A DNA stretch of 64,000 nt from Ophryocystis elektroscirrha (GCA_030141585.1 JAQIFP010000003.1:217447-281446); one strand, 5' to 3'. Counted from the stretch's first letter, positions 9,914-22,010 are shown. Translations and numbers: made by a program. The notes: generated by a model not told the origin, from the sequence alone.

Positions 9914-12583
9914 ATGAATGGTAGTTTATTTAAAATTAAAATTTGATATTTAGACGATGAATTTATTAGCAAACTACAGGAAACAGAAAATCAAATTGAT
10001 GGTAACTTATTAAGTTTTTTATTAAGAATCCCTTTACAAGACGCTTGATAATGAAACGAATTTTTGATTAGGTATAAATCGCTATGTTTCATCAATCAAA
10101 CTGGGAGTAGATTTTTCAAACTTAAATAATTTTAAACCTAATTTTTCAAGCAACGAAAACAAAGATAGACTAAAACCTGCATCAAAATACAGCGGTAAAA
10201 TGCTCAAATAGAACAATGAAGCAGACCCTCTCCCATCAAACTTTCAAGTGAATCCTGTTCCAGACAACGGTATACAAATACATGCATAAATTACTTACAT
10301 ACTTTAAATACTAAAGTTAAATTCATGTATTAGATTTATGCAATGTTTACATGCATTATAACATCATAGATTTATTAATATATCGTATAGCTTGATTTTA
10401 GTTTTCAGATTATGTTTTCTCATATAAAAATCAGCAAGATACTGCCCACAAAACCAAATCCTCATCTAAGTCTCCTTTTGACGCAAGACGTTCCACTTAT
10501 ACACATTCAGAATTACCAAACTATAAAGAGAATAACAAATTTGTTGGTATTTTAAGATTACAATAAATTACTTGTGAATTGTGTCTTAGTTTATACTTAA
10601 TTAATTGAATTATAATAAAAATAAAAGCCCAGCTATCAAAAAAAAGTTGCTGATAATTTTTTTTTTATTTAAAAATAATATTAGCTAACAAACAATTAAA
10701 TCGTTTGTTAATATAATGTAAATCGTTTCATATAAATTTTATAAATATTACATATACTACTAATTTAATGATTTCTTATTTATAGATTCTTACAAGAATG
10801 AATTTTATGTAACCGAAACAAGTAATAAACGAGAGTTAGAAAAACAATATCAATCAAAACTTAAAGATGAGTTGACTAAAGTATGAGAGGATATGCTATA
10901 AATAATTAATTTAGTTGAAAGATGAGTTTAGTAGAAAACATTATGAAGAACTAGAGGAAGTACATAACATGTATAAAACCAAGCTATCTCAACTAAATGA
11001 AAGCATATCTAATCAGTATCAACAAGCAGAGAATACGAGGTATACTCTGCATATAGCTATAAATTGATCTGTAGACGAAAATCATCAGAATTGTATCAGC
11101 AATTGACTAAATTAAAAAAATTAGAGTACGAAATTCAATCTTTAAAAGAAGAGTTGGAGTCTAAAACAATCAAGCTTGATGTATTGATCATAGCTTTAAA
11201 AATTTACTTTTAGCTTTTGAGTAAAAAAAATGCAACTCTTGAGCGACAAGTTGATGATTTGGAGTCTGCTAATCACGATTATACCCAAAAAATTGCGGTA
11301 TTGGAAACATCTAATTCAACATTTAAAGAGCAACTTTACCGTGAACAAAAAGGGGCTACACAAAATTATGACAATTTACAAACCCTACAGCAACAAGTAA
11401 CGACCTTGACAAACAAATTAGTAGGGATGGTATAGATAGATAAATTTATATTAGAATCGTCTTGAAACAGACTATGAAAGATTACTTAGTGAAAAAGTAA
11501 GACTATTAAATTCCTGAATTTTATCTAATACTAGTTGGAAAAAGACCAGCAAGCAAATTATCTTAAATCAGAACTATCAAATGAACGCTTACAATCGATG
11601 CGGCTTCAAGAAGATTATTCTTACCGCATCAAGACACTAGAAGATGAATTGTTAAAAGTAAATGTTAAATTGCACGAATCTGAAGTCCGTGAGAAAGAAA
11701 AGTATTTAAGTGCAAATATAATTGTTTGGTAGACATATGCAGAGTGAAATGTTAAAGAAAGATTTAGACCATTATAAAGGACGAGAATGCTCTTTATCTA
11801 AAGAGTTGCAAATTCTCAGTCAGGTATAAAATACTGGTATATTATGTACAAGGAATAGAAATTAGTTGAAAAAGAAGAAAAAGCTAAAGAGTTCATTCAG
11901 TTAAGACGTGAATTAGAGCAATCTAGGTACGTATTTTACCTTTTCTTTACATTATTTATAGCTTGACGGTGGAAAATTTGAAAGTTGAAATCAACATGTT
12001 AAACAAAGACTTAAACTCAACGCAGTAGGTTATTAACTTTTTGTAATATTATTAATTAGGAAAGAATTGGACCAAAGAACTGTAGAAGCAAAGCAGAAAT
12101 CTAATGATATACTCAAATTAACTCAAGAACTTGTCAAAGCAAAAAAAGATTTGGACAATTCCATAAGAAGTCAAGGCGATACACGTCCTCTTGGATTTTC
12201 TAAATATACAGCTCCTGTCAAACAAAATGATTCCTTTGAAGATGTAGACGATTACAAATGTAAAACAACATTTCCAACATCATCTAATGTCAACACACAC
12301 AACCTTGAAAAGCAGTTAATACTATTGCAATGTGAAAAAACAGAAATTGAAGGCGTTATAAACCGATTTCCCAGAAATACTTTAGGTAATTTCCACACTC
12401 TATATATATATATATATATTAATCCAATTTGGTTCAAATTTATAGTATTAAATTTAACATTATGTTTTAGGGACCCTTAGAAATAAAGAGTTAAAACAAC
12501 GTTATGAAGACCGATATGATGAGATTAACAAAGATATACAAAAAATTAAACATGAGCTACGTCTTGCTGGCTGTAAAACATAA
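9914..12583 (+). CDS. Coiled-coil protein, probably cytoskeletal or centrosomal; family not recognised
   Basis: More than a dozen short exons join in frame from MN|D at 9914 to a TAA at 12581, giving roughly 500 residues. After a Ser/Asn-rich, phosphosite-like N-terminal third, almost the whole protein is heptad coiled coil. Examples are KRELEKQYQSKLKDELTKLK (about 10830), RQVDDLESANHDYTQKIAVL (11245), RLETDYERLLSEK, and an extended tail KQRYEDRYDEINKDIQKIKH ending LRLAGCKT. The intron lengths that could be measured are mostly 30-40 nt. The layout, with a disordered N-terminus, a long coiled coil and a conserved-looking C-terminal helix after a short Pro/Arg loop, is typical of centrosomal and ciliary scaffolds, but I cannot name an orthologue. 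Adjacent CC2D2A does not prove a link. Confidence 0.7.
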
Positions 12584-12673
12584 AAAGCAGCTGTTGCGTT
12601 GAATTAATTTAGTTTATTTATTAATTAAATTAGTATAATTTAATTCTATATATTATATTTCTTAAGTTATAAC

Positions 12674-13027
12674 ACTCATAAAATTAGGTTTTTTCATACA
12701 AAAATATTTACTTATTATTATTTATTCTTTCTTTTTCTGTTTCTTCTCAGTAATAATTTGCAACAATTTGATAAAGATTCCAATTATATCTCCATAAAAC
12801 NNNNNNNNNNNNNNNNNNNNNNNNNNNNNNNNNNNNNNNNNNNNNNNNNNNNNNNNNNNNNNNNNNNNNNNNNNNNNNNNNNNNNNNNNNNNNNNNNNNN
12901 ACTCATAAAATTAGGTTTTTTCATACAAAAATATTTACTTATTATTATTTATTCTTTCTTTTTCTGTTTCTTCTCAGTAATAATTTGCAACAATTTGATA
13001 AAGATTCCAATTATATCTCCATAAAAC
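12674..13027. repeat. 127-bp direct duplication flanking a 100-N assembly gap
   Basis: Bases 12674-12800 and 12901-13027 read identically throughout, and positions 12801-12900 are 100 Ns, the usual placeholder for a gap of unknown size. The duplicated block contains the last coding exon of the Bax inhibitor-1 gene. Exact identity right up to both gap edges indicates two contig ends that overlap but were not merged, rather than a biological tandem repeat. Confidence 0.9.
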
Positions 13028-13869
13028 AGAAAAGCATGTAACTGATATAACTAATAAAAACTAATAAGCTTACTAAAGGATCTTTTTGACCACGGTGTGA
13101 TATATCGTATAAAATAAGTTGAGTGTCGTATAATATATAACTAACGAAATATGTATTTTTTTGAATATATATTTTACCCCATGTATACAAATAAACTTGA
13201 GTATACTATTAATTGATGTGCTCCCTGAGACCGAAAGAATATATTTCCAAAAATCATAAGTGATATATAGCTCATTGCTGATCCCAAAAATCCTCCCAAA
13301 AGCAGATATCTTCTATCAGTTGACATTAAAGCAGCAACTGTAAAGCATAAAAAGATTGCAACAGTTGCAAAGAATGCAGAAGGAACGATAGCTAAATTCA
13401 GTGTCTAAAACCATGTTCTTTTACCTGGATCAATATAGTAAGCATATCTCAAGTACGGTGCTATTAGTAGACCAGTCGTAAACGACAAGCAAGCAAAAAA
13501 GCTGAGACGTTTTACGTCTTCAGAATTCTAAAAAAACATTTGAAAACAAATGTACTAACTAACCTTTAAATTATAAATACCATGAGAATATTGATGACTT
13601 GTAACTGTGATTTTATAGATACAAACGAGTTGTATTATTATTGTTAGGAATACTGGCAGAGTAATGAATAAATTTGCAAATTGTACTCCTAATGCAGTCA
13701 AAAGAACACCTGAAAGTAATACTAATTTTAGAAATCTTGTACTTGATAATAAGATTCCATAAACTCTGCATAAATGATATTTTTGACTTTGTGTTAATGT
13801 AGTAAAATCTAATATTCTTGTGAACGGCACTTTATGTCGTCCCGATATTAAACCACTGAGAGAACTCAT
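12949..13869 (-). CDS. TMBIM6: Bax inhibitor-1 (TMBIM6 family) multispanning membrane protein
   Basis: Five exons on the minus strand, starting at the ATG at 13869 and ending at a TAA at 12949 inside the right copy of the duplicated block, encode about 240 residues. Segments match BI-1 in order: LTQSQKYHLCRVYG near the N-terminus, the core AIVPSAFFATVAIFLCFTVA, YLLLGGFLGSAMS, YDTQLILYDISHRG (human has FDTQLIIEKAEHG), and a lysine-rich end EKKQKKKE after a last hydrophobic helix. Six or seven hydrophobic helices are visible. BI-1 lies in the ER membrane, affects calcium leak and protects against cell death and ER stress. Introns are about 36, 33, 67 and 33 nt. A second copy of the last exon left of the gap is an assembly artefact. 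Confidence 0.9.
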
Positions 13870-13976
13870 TATATAAATTTTTGATAACTGATTAAATTGA
13901 AATAAATGTTTTTAGGCACACTTTCAATAAAACTAGCTATATGTAACAAAAAAATTATTTACTTCGAGTGTACAAC

Positions 13977-14216
13977 ATGCAACACATAATTAAACCGCAA
14001 AATATATTTAACCAAACTAAAAGCATTTTTAAAAGCACTAAACCTCCTGAAGAAGTTAGATTATGATTTGTAAAATGACTAATGTAGACACTTGAAACAA
14101 CAAAACTAACAGAAGATCAATTAAAAGAAATTAAAGAGCTAGATTTTGATGAATTCGAATACACATCTGTGTATAAACCAAAAGATTTTGAAGATGTAAG
14201 ACAGTTTACACTGTAG
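13977..14216 (+). CDS. Small hypothetical protein (about 69 residues)
   Basis: Two short exons join across a 33-nt GT..AG intron (gttaga...atgtag) to give a small protein. It starts MQHIIKPQNIFNQTKSIFK and ends in an acidic segment including KEIKELDFDEFEY and FEDVRQFTL. The basic N-terminus could be a mitochondrial targeting peptide, and the size would suit a small respiratory-chain or ribosomal subunit, but I recognise no family. The last exon contains another possible GT..AG pair just before the stop, so the C-terminus is uncertain. It lies between divergent Bax inhibitor-1 and CC2D2A. Confidence 0.4.
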
Positions 14217-14481
14217 TATCAGTTTTTGTACCAGTCATGCATTAACTCAACCACAATTTAACTGTACATTTGAATAGACACATAATCATGTAAAATAAAA
14301 ACTATTCATTACAATTATCATTTATTATTATCTGTTATTGAGTTTAAACATGTATCTAGATAGTATAATGAATATACAAACCTTTAATTTACGTTAATAT
14401 AAAGCTTAATGTATAAAAATGCTTGAATAGCTTATAAATCGCCCAATTGAAAAAAAAAAATATTCTTCAAATGAGTCGCAA

Positions 14482-17400
14482 ATGTATTGGACGCATCCAA
14501 GGTATACAAAAGCAAGGAGAAATTATTTTTTTTTAGAAGGTGGAAAGTTATTATATGGAACACTCAAGTCAAAAACTATTTATCTATTGATTTGGAAAAG
14601 TCTTTTGTTGAATTCGAGATTGGAGGAGATAGATCAGAAATTATGGTTGACTACGGCTCTTCTAAAAAAATGCATGTCAACGGCAAAGTTCATTTATGTT
14701 TGAGATCAAGTACAATTTTTAATCTGGCAAAAACCTCTTCGTTTGTCGAGTTTCCCTTTCGCTGTAACGAAGAGTATTGTGGTTCTTATGAAACTCTTGA
14801 AACTGATAAACTTAAAATTAAAGTAATCAAGTATTGTTCTACATAATATCGCATTAGATGTGGGCTTATAATGTTTATAAAACCAATAATTTAATTGGAA
14901 CTTATTCTGAAAATTTAAGAAAAATTTCGGAAGGACCAATTCATTATGAAATTGAACTCAACAAACCGTATAAAAATAAAAGAGTCAACACAGCTTGTAT
15001 TGTGTTTAAAATTATATTTCAAGTAACATAATCCCTTTATGTATTTTTTTTTAAAGGAAGTTTATAATTTTCAACTTTCATTTTATGACTGGCGAATATT
15101 CAATTTTCAGACTGGTCGAGAATTAGACTGGCTTGTGAAAACAAAGAAAAACCGAACATCTATAAAGACATCGAATAAGAATATGACAGAAAGGTATGAG
15201 CCATAATTTTCTCAGCTAGCTTGCTCAAACTCTCTTAATAGATTTAGAAAATCTCTTAAACAAGAATCTATTGAAGAGATTGAAAATATGGAACAAATTA
15301 AACCAGAGCCTTTTCAATCTGATGAATTAAATTTAGAGTATATGCTCGAATGCAAGCCAAAAATAATCATTGATTTGTTTTTTCGAAATAAATGGAGTTT
15401 CAAAGTTACAAGTCTAACTTTAGTTGACAATGTTTTACCAACTTGGAAAACTTTAGGAAATCTTATGTTTCAAGGTAATATAATTTGTACATAATTAGAT
15501 AGTATAATTAAACTGTTAAGCTGAGGTTTTTAATATACTTAATAAGGTACCATAAGTGATTTGGAATCTTCGTTATTACAACTAAGTATAATGGACACTA
15601 AACCAGGTCGCAAAAAGAAAACACATTGTGTTGCACAAACTAAAATACCTGTCTCAGGTACTTAGTGTTTCTTTCTACATGCATAGCTGTCAAATCTGTC
15701 TATCTTCAAAAGCAACTTATTGCACCAAATTGGATTTCCCAGCTTATTAAAAATACTAACATATCTTTACCTATTGACAATTACGGAATCATTGAGGGAA
15801 AAGTAATTAAAGACGTATTATCAAATTTTTTCTCAAGATTATAATTGAAAGTTTACCGAGATATCGTCAGAGTAGTAGCATCAATCGAATAGATACAACT
15901 AGACCAAGTTTATATGTCTATGTCGAAAGTTTGTCTCAAATAGTTACAGCTGAAGAAAAAAAAAATTTACACCTTTATATTGAAATTTCGTTTGATGGTT
16001 ATTCTCAAATTTCTACTTTAACGGCTAAAACATCATCATTCTTTGACGCAAATTCTTTGATATCTCTTCCGCTGAATATTCCTGGGTCGTAAGTAAAAAA
16101 TTCCTTCAAAATTAAATTAGGGACCATATTATTGAAAAACACTTGGAAAACATTTCAACTATTTATATTGATATTTGGAATAGTTCTTCGAACTATAACG
16201 AACATTGTGGATGGACATCGTTCAATTTAAGAGATATCTATTTCAATAATGTTGGCGTTGTTAAAGAACAAACAGAAGTTTTTGTTACTGACAAGTAAGT
16301 TGGTGTAAATTTTTTGATAACATTACTCAGTTTTACGGGTGTAAGAGTTCAACAATATGCTAGAGCGTTAAAAAAAACAGCAAATCTGGAATTTTTCAAT
16401 AATACTCGGCAAAATGTTACTATAACTTATATGGCTTGGACGATTCCCGATTTACTTGATTATTCAAACATAGAAAAGTAAGGATATATATACTGCTACA
16501 TAAATAATATATGTAGCTTTGGAAAGCCAATTTGTAAATGCATCCCGCAACCTCTGTTACTTCGAATTGATGAGTATGAGAAGCTTTATGAGGACGTAAA
16601 ATCACAATTGCCTAATTGTAACTGGGATATTTATGCAGTCAGTCACAGAAATCAACGGATGCTACTTCCAACTTTTCTAGGTACATTACTATTTTTATAC
16701 AAAAATTAATTTATCTTAGGTAAAATTATGCCTCCTAGCGGTATCGATTATTGTTTTTCTGTGTTGAATTATGTTCGTTGCATACCTTTCACAGCTGCTA
16801 GGATGTTACAACTCGAGTACTTTTTCTTTTGTATTAATCAATATCCAGAAAAGAAGATTCAAAGAATCAGCACATAAAAAATCAGTACGTAGAATTCAAT
16901 TTTTGAGTAAATCATTAGAATTTGGGCTACCCCAGACTTTACGTTGTCATCTAAAAGTGGCAATATAATTGATCATGTTCTTGTTCATACATCGTACTTA
17001 ATAGGTTGCAAAAACAAATATATTTTACAATTGTAATATAGGCTTATCAGTTCAAGCTTTTGCGTGTTTGGGAACTGTGCATGATTCCATACCGCATGCT
17101 TGGGTTTGTTCGTTTCACTACTCTGAAAAGTCAAGCTCTGGATTTGTTCGGTACAAATCTGTTAATTGTAATTTTATTCCTAGCTTTTGGGAATCATCAA
17201 CGAACAAAGTCTTCACTTTAAAAAAAAGATTTTTTGATCGGCAGACAGTTAAAGAGTAAGAGGAATTTGAAACTTAGCTGATTTAAATTTTTATCACTTA
17301 TAGAATTTTCGAAAACTCTGTCAAAACTAATGAAAATCAAAATCAAAAAGTAACTAGCTTAAATATATAATACCGTAGATTTTAGGATTTAATCTCTTTG

Positions 17401-19199
17401 GGAAAAATAATCTTGCTTCATTGATGGACGTTGAAATTGAAGAAAAATTAATTAATGAGTATGTTAAAATGTACTTGTTATGATACCGTAGGAAAACTGA
17501 TTCTAAAGGGCGTCCAAAAAAAAAAAATTTAGACTTACCATACAAAACTTTAGATATTATGTTCAATCATTTGAATATATGGGTTAATAAACAAAGCCCC
17601 GATCCCAATTTGATATGGTTTGATTTATGGAGATCAGTAAATGATAAATTTCATAAAACAACTTGTTTAGAACTTTTGGCATCAAGTTATACCTCAAAAT
17701 TATGAAATAAGACCGTTATTTAAAATTAGAGTTCCTTTATTTGAGTCTTCAAAAAATAAAGTTGCTACTCTAAAGAATGCTGTACTGATTTGAGATGTTA
17801 ATTATAAAGTCTTAGTTGTACGAAAGGTGCGAAACAAAAATATGGGAACATAGATTTTCACGTTATTTGGGAACCAACTGGTATCGTGATAAAACAACAG
17901 TCCAGTTTTTTGAAGAAGGATTATCACTACTGCATAAATCTGAAATTTTAGATGGACAAGAACGTAAATTGGCTCAAAATAATTATAGTGATTGGCGAAT
18001 GAAGTTACAATCAAAACTTCCAAGTCATTGGAGGTATTATAATTTTAATGAATGAACGGAAAGGCTGCAAGCATTAACTGTACATTATAATTTATCTGAT
18101 CCAGAGTATATCGCTACAGATTTTGTCAAGCAATGTGAATTTATTGATAGTAATGGGGCGTAAGTGAATTTGAATAAATAAAGTAAATGAAGTTTTGCGA
18201 CGTTTTTACTCGCTATACTGTGCGTTCCTTTACCTGGGCAATTGATCAGTGTATACGTTAAACTTGCTTTTATAAATAAGCTTACTGAAAGAGAGCTTCA
18301 AGAAGTTTTACACGAAAACTCTAAAGTAAGTTATTCGTTTCTTTTATTTTATAGAAACTTCGCGATAAAGCTTTAATTAACATAAAGAATCAAAGCTATA
18401 GGAATGCTGAAGAAGTAAGTTCTTATAATTAATAAAAATTGCTAATTAGATTCAAGCTAAATTAGCAAACATAGAAGCGTTAAACTCAAATAAGGAATTG
18501 AATGAATTTCAAAGCGATTTAGAAGCTCAAGATGATAGGGTAACTTATTCCAACTATAGTTAGATTTAACTTATTATTTGAAACAAATATTTTACATTTT
18601 GTGTTACGTGTTTTAAGGTTGAAAATGAAGAAGAAGTGAAACCAACAAAACCTTTGAAAAGAAAAACACTTAAAATCAAGTTTTCATCAGATGCAGTATA
18701 TGGTTTTTTGAAATTTCAGTCAATACGGAAAAATCCTTCCGTACTTTGGACGCATAGAGAAAACTTTCGCGATTTGTTAACAGTTGTTGAACAAACTTTT
18801 GCTGAATGCTTAAGAATACCTCAAAAAAGAATTAAAGCTTATGAATGTTTGTATCAAGAAGGAATAATAAAGTTTACCATACTGCCTTCTAGTAAAAAGT
18901 TTTCTAAACGGCCAGAAGAGCTAATGAAAGAATTACAATCTATGGCCTCTACAATTTTGGATATTGGTATTGACTTGGCAAATATTACTGGTAACTATTA
19001 TATTAAGATAAGAAAATTTTATTTAGATGAGTCAGTTAAAATAATTGAAAATCCTGCAGAAGTTCTTGAATCAGCAAATGTGAAAGTAATGGATAAGATT
19101 GACGTAGTTAAGAAGAAAAAAAAACATTCAAGAAAAGTAAAAAACACAAGAAACAAAAAAAATGAAACACCAGATCTTAATTTTGTTAAGGCTATATAA
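14482..19199 (+). CDS. CC2D2A: CC2D2A-like ciliary transition-zone protein with C2 and inactive transglutaminase-like domains
   Basis: More than 20 exons separated by introns of about 29-48 nt code for roughly 1300 residues. A first C2-like region contains NNLIGTYSENLR and ELNKPYKNKRVNT. Further C2 segments follow near 15890-16300. The CC2D2A signature then appears: NYVRCIPF, IWATPDFTLSSKSGNI, a transglutaminase-like core LSVQAFACLGTVHDSIPHAW, MFNHLNIWVNKQ with FDLW, and the C-terminal LAILCVPLPGQLISVYVKLA. In animals CC2D2A is part of the transition-zone MKS module that gates cilia. The His of HAWV is kept, but the expected Cys in the LLCNY position is replaced, as in known CC2D2A domains thought to be inactive. 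After the usual family end the frame continues about 290 residues into a charged extension ending in Lys-rich segments. This tail could instead be a separate gene starting near 18400. The start at 14482 is tentative. Confidence 0.82.
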
Positions 19200-19429
19200 T
19201 ATAAACAACAAAAAATTAAAAAATAGTTCGCTAAACTTTTTAAACATGTATTCTTGAAAAAATAAAGCGTGAACAATATCCATTAGTAATTATCATTACA
19301 AGTCGAATAACAGTACATTTTTAATTAGGTTGATAAATGTTATTTTTTTGTTTTACTTTAGTCATTCAGCTGTCCCACTATCATAAATTTCGCCTTTTTT
19401 CTATCAATAAAATAGACAATAAATAGAAC

Positions 19430-19737
19430 ATGGTTGACCAAATGCATAATCACCCAATTAAATCTGGCAAGGGTATTCGACGCTGGTAAATATGCTTATA
19501 TATTAATTATGGTGTAGTAAAGTTTGCTCAAATCGAGGAGGTCTTATTCGCAAATATGATTTAAACATCTGTCGTCAATGTTTCCGTGAACGTGCAGATA
19601 AAATTGGATTTGTTAAAGTAAGTTATATGACAAATTCATTTAACTACAATAATATATAAATATTCTAAATAAATTGTGAAAATTATGTAATATAAGCGCT
19701 TAACATAACCTTATTTTTCTTTTTGTAGTACCGCTAA
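19430..19737 (+). CDS. RPS29: 40S ribosomal protein S29 (uS14)
   Basis: Exons 19430-19485, 19518-19617 and 19729-19737 (introns 32 and 111 nt) give 54 residues, close to the 56 of human RPS29. [34 protein letters not shown] and IGFVKYR match the family. The four cysteines of two CxxC pairs bind one zinc ion. The terminal exon holds only two codons and the stop, a common layout in this gene. RPS29 sits in the head of the small subunit. Confidence 0.95.
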
Positions 19738-19819
19738 TTAAAGATGCCATCCATGGTTTTTTTTCATTTTTGTGGTTTTAAACCACTCATAATATAAAAA
19801 AATTTTAAACGTGCACTAT

Positions 19820-20368
19820 ATGCTATACGACCAAAAGAAAAATAAAGTTGCAGGTTGCTCTTCTATACGTATCAACGAGATAGTATACGGGCATAGTCAG
19901 AGATGCCATCCACAACAAAGAACAGCAGGCATATTTGACACAGTACCAAATGTAGTTGCACATAAATTAGGAAAATCTTTTAAGTTTGGTCCCAAAACTA
20001 CCAACTTAGAGGATGATATGAAATATAGACCCTCAAAAAACTATACTAGGCGTTTTCAAATCAATTGTGCACCAGAAAAACCCATTATATCCAAACACAT
20101 ATTTGCTAAATATCAGAACGTGAATGATCAAAAATCGCTTTTCAAAAGAGCTTATTGTCCTTCCTCACCTAACTCCAAAAGGACTGAATTTATGGCCGCG
20201 AGGAAAAGTGGTGTTGCTCATTCAGACTTTAACCTATCTACATTTGATTCTTACATTTGCGACAATGAGTACACTTTATTGAAAAGTAACGCAGCCAGTC
20301 AATCGTGTCATCTGAATACAGTTAGTACTAAATATGATAATTCGAAAAGTAGTCCATTTTTGTGCTGA
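19820..20368 (+). CDS. Hypothetical protein (about 182 residues)
   Basis: An intron-free frame starts at an ATG at 19820 and ends with TGA at 20368. It is rich in Ser, Asn, Lys and Cys, with no hydrophobic segment and no motif that I know. Blocks such as CHPQQRTAGIFDTVPNVVAH, KSFKFGPKTTNLEDDMKYRP and HIFAKYQNVNDQKSLFKRAY look like short linear motifs spread along a disordered chain, a layout seen in small ciliary or microtubule-associated proteins. That is only a guess. A short inverted repeat GTGGTTTTAAACCAC lies 34 bp upstream of the start, at 19772-19786. Confidence 0.55.
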   Translation: MLYDQKKNKVAGCSSIRINEIVYGHSQRCHPQQRTAGIFDTVPNVVAHKLGKSFKFGPKTTNLEDDMKYRPSKNYTRRFQINCAPEKPIISKHIFAKYQNVNDQKSLFKRAYCPSSPNSKRTEFMAARKSGVAHSDFNLSTFDSYICDNEYTLLKSNAASQSCHLNTVSTKYDNSKSSPFLC

Positions 20369-20740
20369 TAATAGAAATTGTAGAGATCTACTAAAAAAAT
20401 TTCTTACTGATAAGTTTATCTAATTAATCTAAATAATAAAATTATTCATTCATTAATAATAAATTCAATATTGTTTATAAAATGATAATATTATGAATAG
20501 AAAACACGGTAATTTTCGTTCTTAGTGTATCGTTGGCAATGCTGCATTTGGCCTTTTAGATAATTCAAATGTAAATTATAATTATATGCAGGTTTTGGTG
20601 CAGTGTATATATATGATGAATTTATTATATTGTTTTGAATAGGTTAATTTTTTTTTCCTATTATAGTAAATAATAATAAAAACTGGAATATGATTAACCT
20701 GTGATTAGTAGTGCATATTGTTGTAAAACACATTTATTAA
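20369..20740. other. Intergenic AT-rich spacer
   Basis: About 370 bases between two small plus-strand genes. A short open stretch near 20526-20642 lacks a believable start or splice acceptor. Nothing else is supported. Confidence 0.45.
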
Positions 20741-21025
20741 ATGAACAATTTATTTAATAAGAAGGAATTTAGTTCAAAATCATATTATCAGAACTTAGTT
20801 CCAACACGAGATACTTTTAGTTCTCGCTGGGGAAAGGGAAAAATGCAAAATGCACCTAGTAAATTGGAAGCTCGTGACGTAAGAAATTGACGCAGTTAGA
20901 ATTTACTTCAGAATTTTTTAACAACAAAAGAGGAGCCGAGATCACTTCAGGAACTTGGATATGTCCGGAAAAAGTGTACTTCAGGGAAGCGGAGTAATGA
21001 ATCGTTGACTTCCCCTATTTCATGA
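20741..21025 (+). CDS. Small hypothetical protein (about 83 residues), one 33-nt intron
   Basis: Exons 20741-20878 and 20912-21025, joined across a 33-nt intron (gtaaga...cttcag), give a small basic protein starting MNNLFNKKEFSSKSYYQN. It ends with the block EEPRSLQELGYVRKKCTSGK and a Ser-rich tail. The tight GT..AG junction at the size typical for this window and continuous reading through both exons support a real gene. I recognise no family. It is too short and too split to be found as one simple frame. Confidence 0.5.
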
Positions 21026-21085
21026 ATAGACACACATTTCCTTATAAAAAAGTGACATAAAGGTTACAATGCATCAAACAATTAA

Positions 21086-21670
21086 TCAATTGATATCAGC
21101 TGACGTAACTTCTTCATTTTCTGGCTTTTCAACTATCAGCTGATCAAAAGATTCTGCCTATAATTATTCAAATAATGTAATTTTTTTCACATATACTTGT
21201 CATGTGTTAATTTTTTTTATACTTACAAATAAATTAATAATTTTTTTCTTTTCTACTACTGGTGGCTCGGTGAACGTTTCTTTAAATCTATCGTGATCCC
21301 AAAGCTCTGGTGATAAAGGCTTACGCTGAAATGGCTTCTATAATAATAATTTGAATACAAAATTTAAAATGTTTCTTACTCTTATGTTACGATTATTCGC
21401 AATATTTCCACCAGATGGCTTATTAAAAAATGAGTTCTTATGACGGAATAGATACTTTGGATTTGTTGTTGAATTTACTTGGCGAGCTGAAATTAAGGGT
21501 TTTCGTCGAGAATTAAGGAAATTTCGTCTATTTTCGGAATTTGATCGGCTTCGTCGTCTGTTTTTATAATTATTTTTAATTAAAGGTTTTTTAGCAGGTT
21601 CTGACTCGCTACTTAATGAACGGCTGAGGCTCCTTTGCTTTGTAAAATGTCTTTTGTGATGAGATGGCAT
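21086..21670 (-). CDS. SR-rich basic nuclear protein, family uncertain
   Basis: Three exons encode about 155 residues. The N-terminal two thirds are rich in Arg and Ser (RSLSRSLSSES, RRRSRSNSENRRN), typical of splicing-associated RS domains. The C-terminal part has a distinct motif PELWDHDRFKETF followed by an acidic end. The W-x-HD-x-F/Y pattern recurs in several RS-type RNA-processing proteins (Btz/CASC3 and THRAP3/BCLAF1 relatives), where it is followed by acidic residues. The similarity is too short for a name. Nuclear RNA processing is the likely setting. Confidence 0.6.
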
Positions 21671-22010
21671 TAATTTGAAAAAAATTGGCCTAAAGTAGAA
21701 GGTATTAAGTATCTACTGTCGTGGATAAGTATAAACAACCGTCTATACGATAATTATGTAAATTAATATTTAATTTGCCGTTACAAAGTTTATGTTAGCC
21801 TGAGATATTTACAGTAATTGTGAGATAAACATGCGTTAATTATTCAACGTATAATACATGTAATGACACAATAAAAAACAGCTTTATATAAATAAACAAA
21901 TATTCTTACTAAAATTTTACGTTTAAGAAACAAAGCTATACTAATATGAATTAGTATTTTTATATTTAAAAAAATTTAAGTGGTAGAATAAGCTGAACCT
22001 GTCTAATACT
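21671..22010. other. Divergent intergenic region
   Basis: About 340 AT-rich bases between the SR-rich protein gene and the MED14-like gene, expected to hold both promoters. I see no specific element. Confidence 0.45.

Noticed and set aside
11430..11455. A 25-nt intron (gtatag...attag) in the coiled-coil gene
   Set aside because: An upstream GTAGGG donor gives a 34-nt intron in the same phase and fits the size class of the other introns.
12674..12800. Second copy of the Bax inhibitor-1 last exon as a real duplicated gene fragment
   Set aside because: Exact identity ending at an artificial 100-N gap is better explained by unmerged contig ends.
13390..13435. A 20-nt intron in Bax inhibitor-1
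   Set aside because: It would put the downstream exon out of frame; using the next AG gives a 33-nt intron and restores the family motif AIVPSAFFATVAIF.
20526..20642. Short open stretch CIVGNAAFGLLDNS between small genes
   Set aside because: The only upstream ATG would need a 17-nt intron, and no other exon could be joined.
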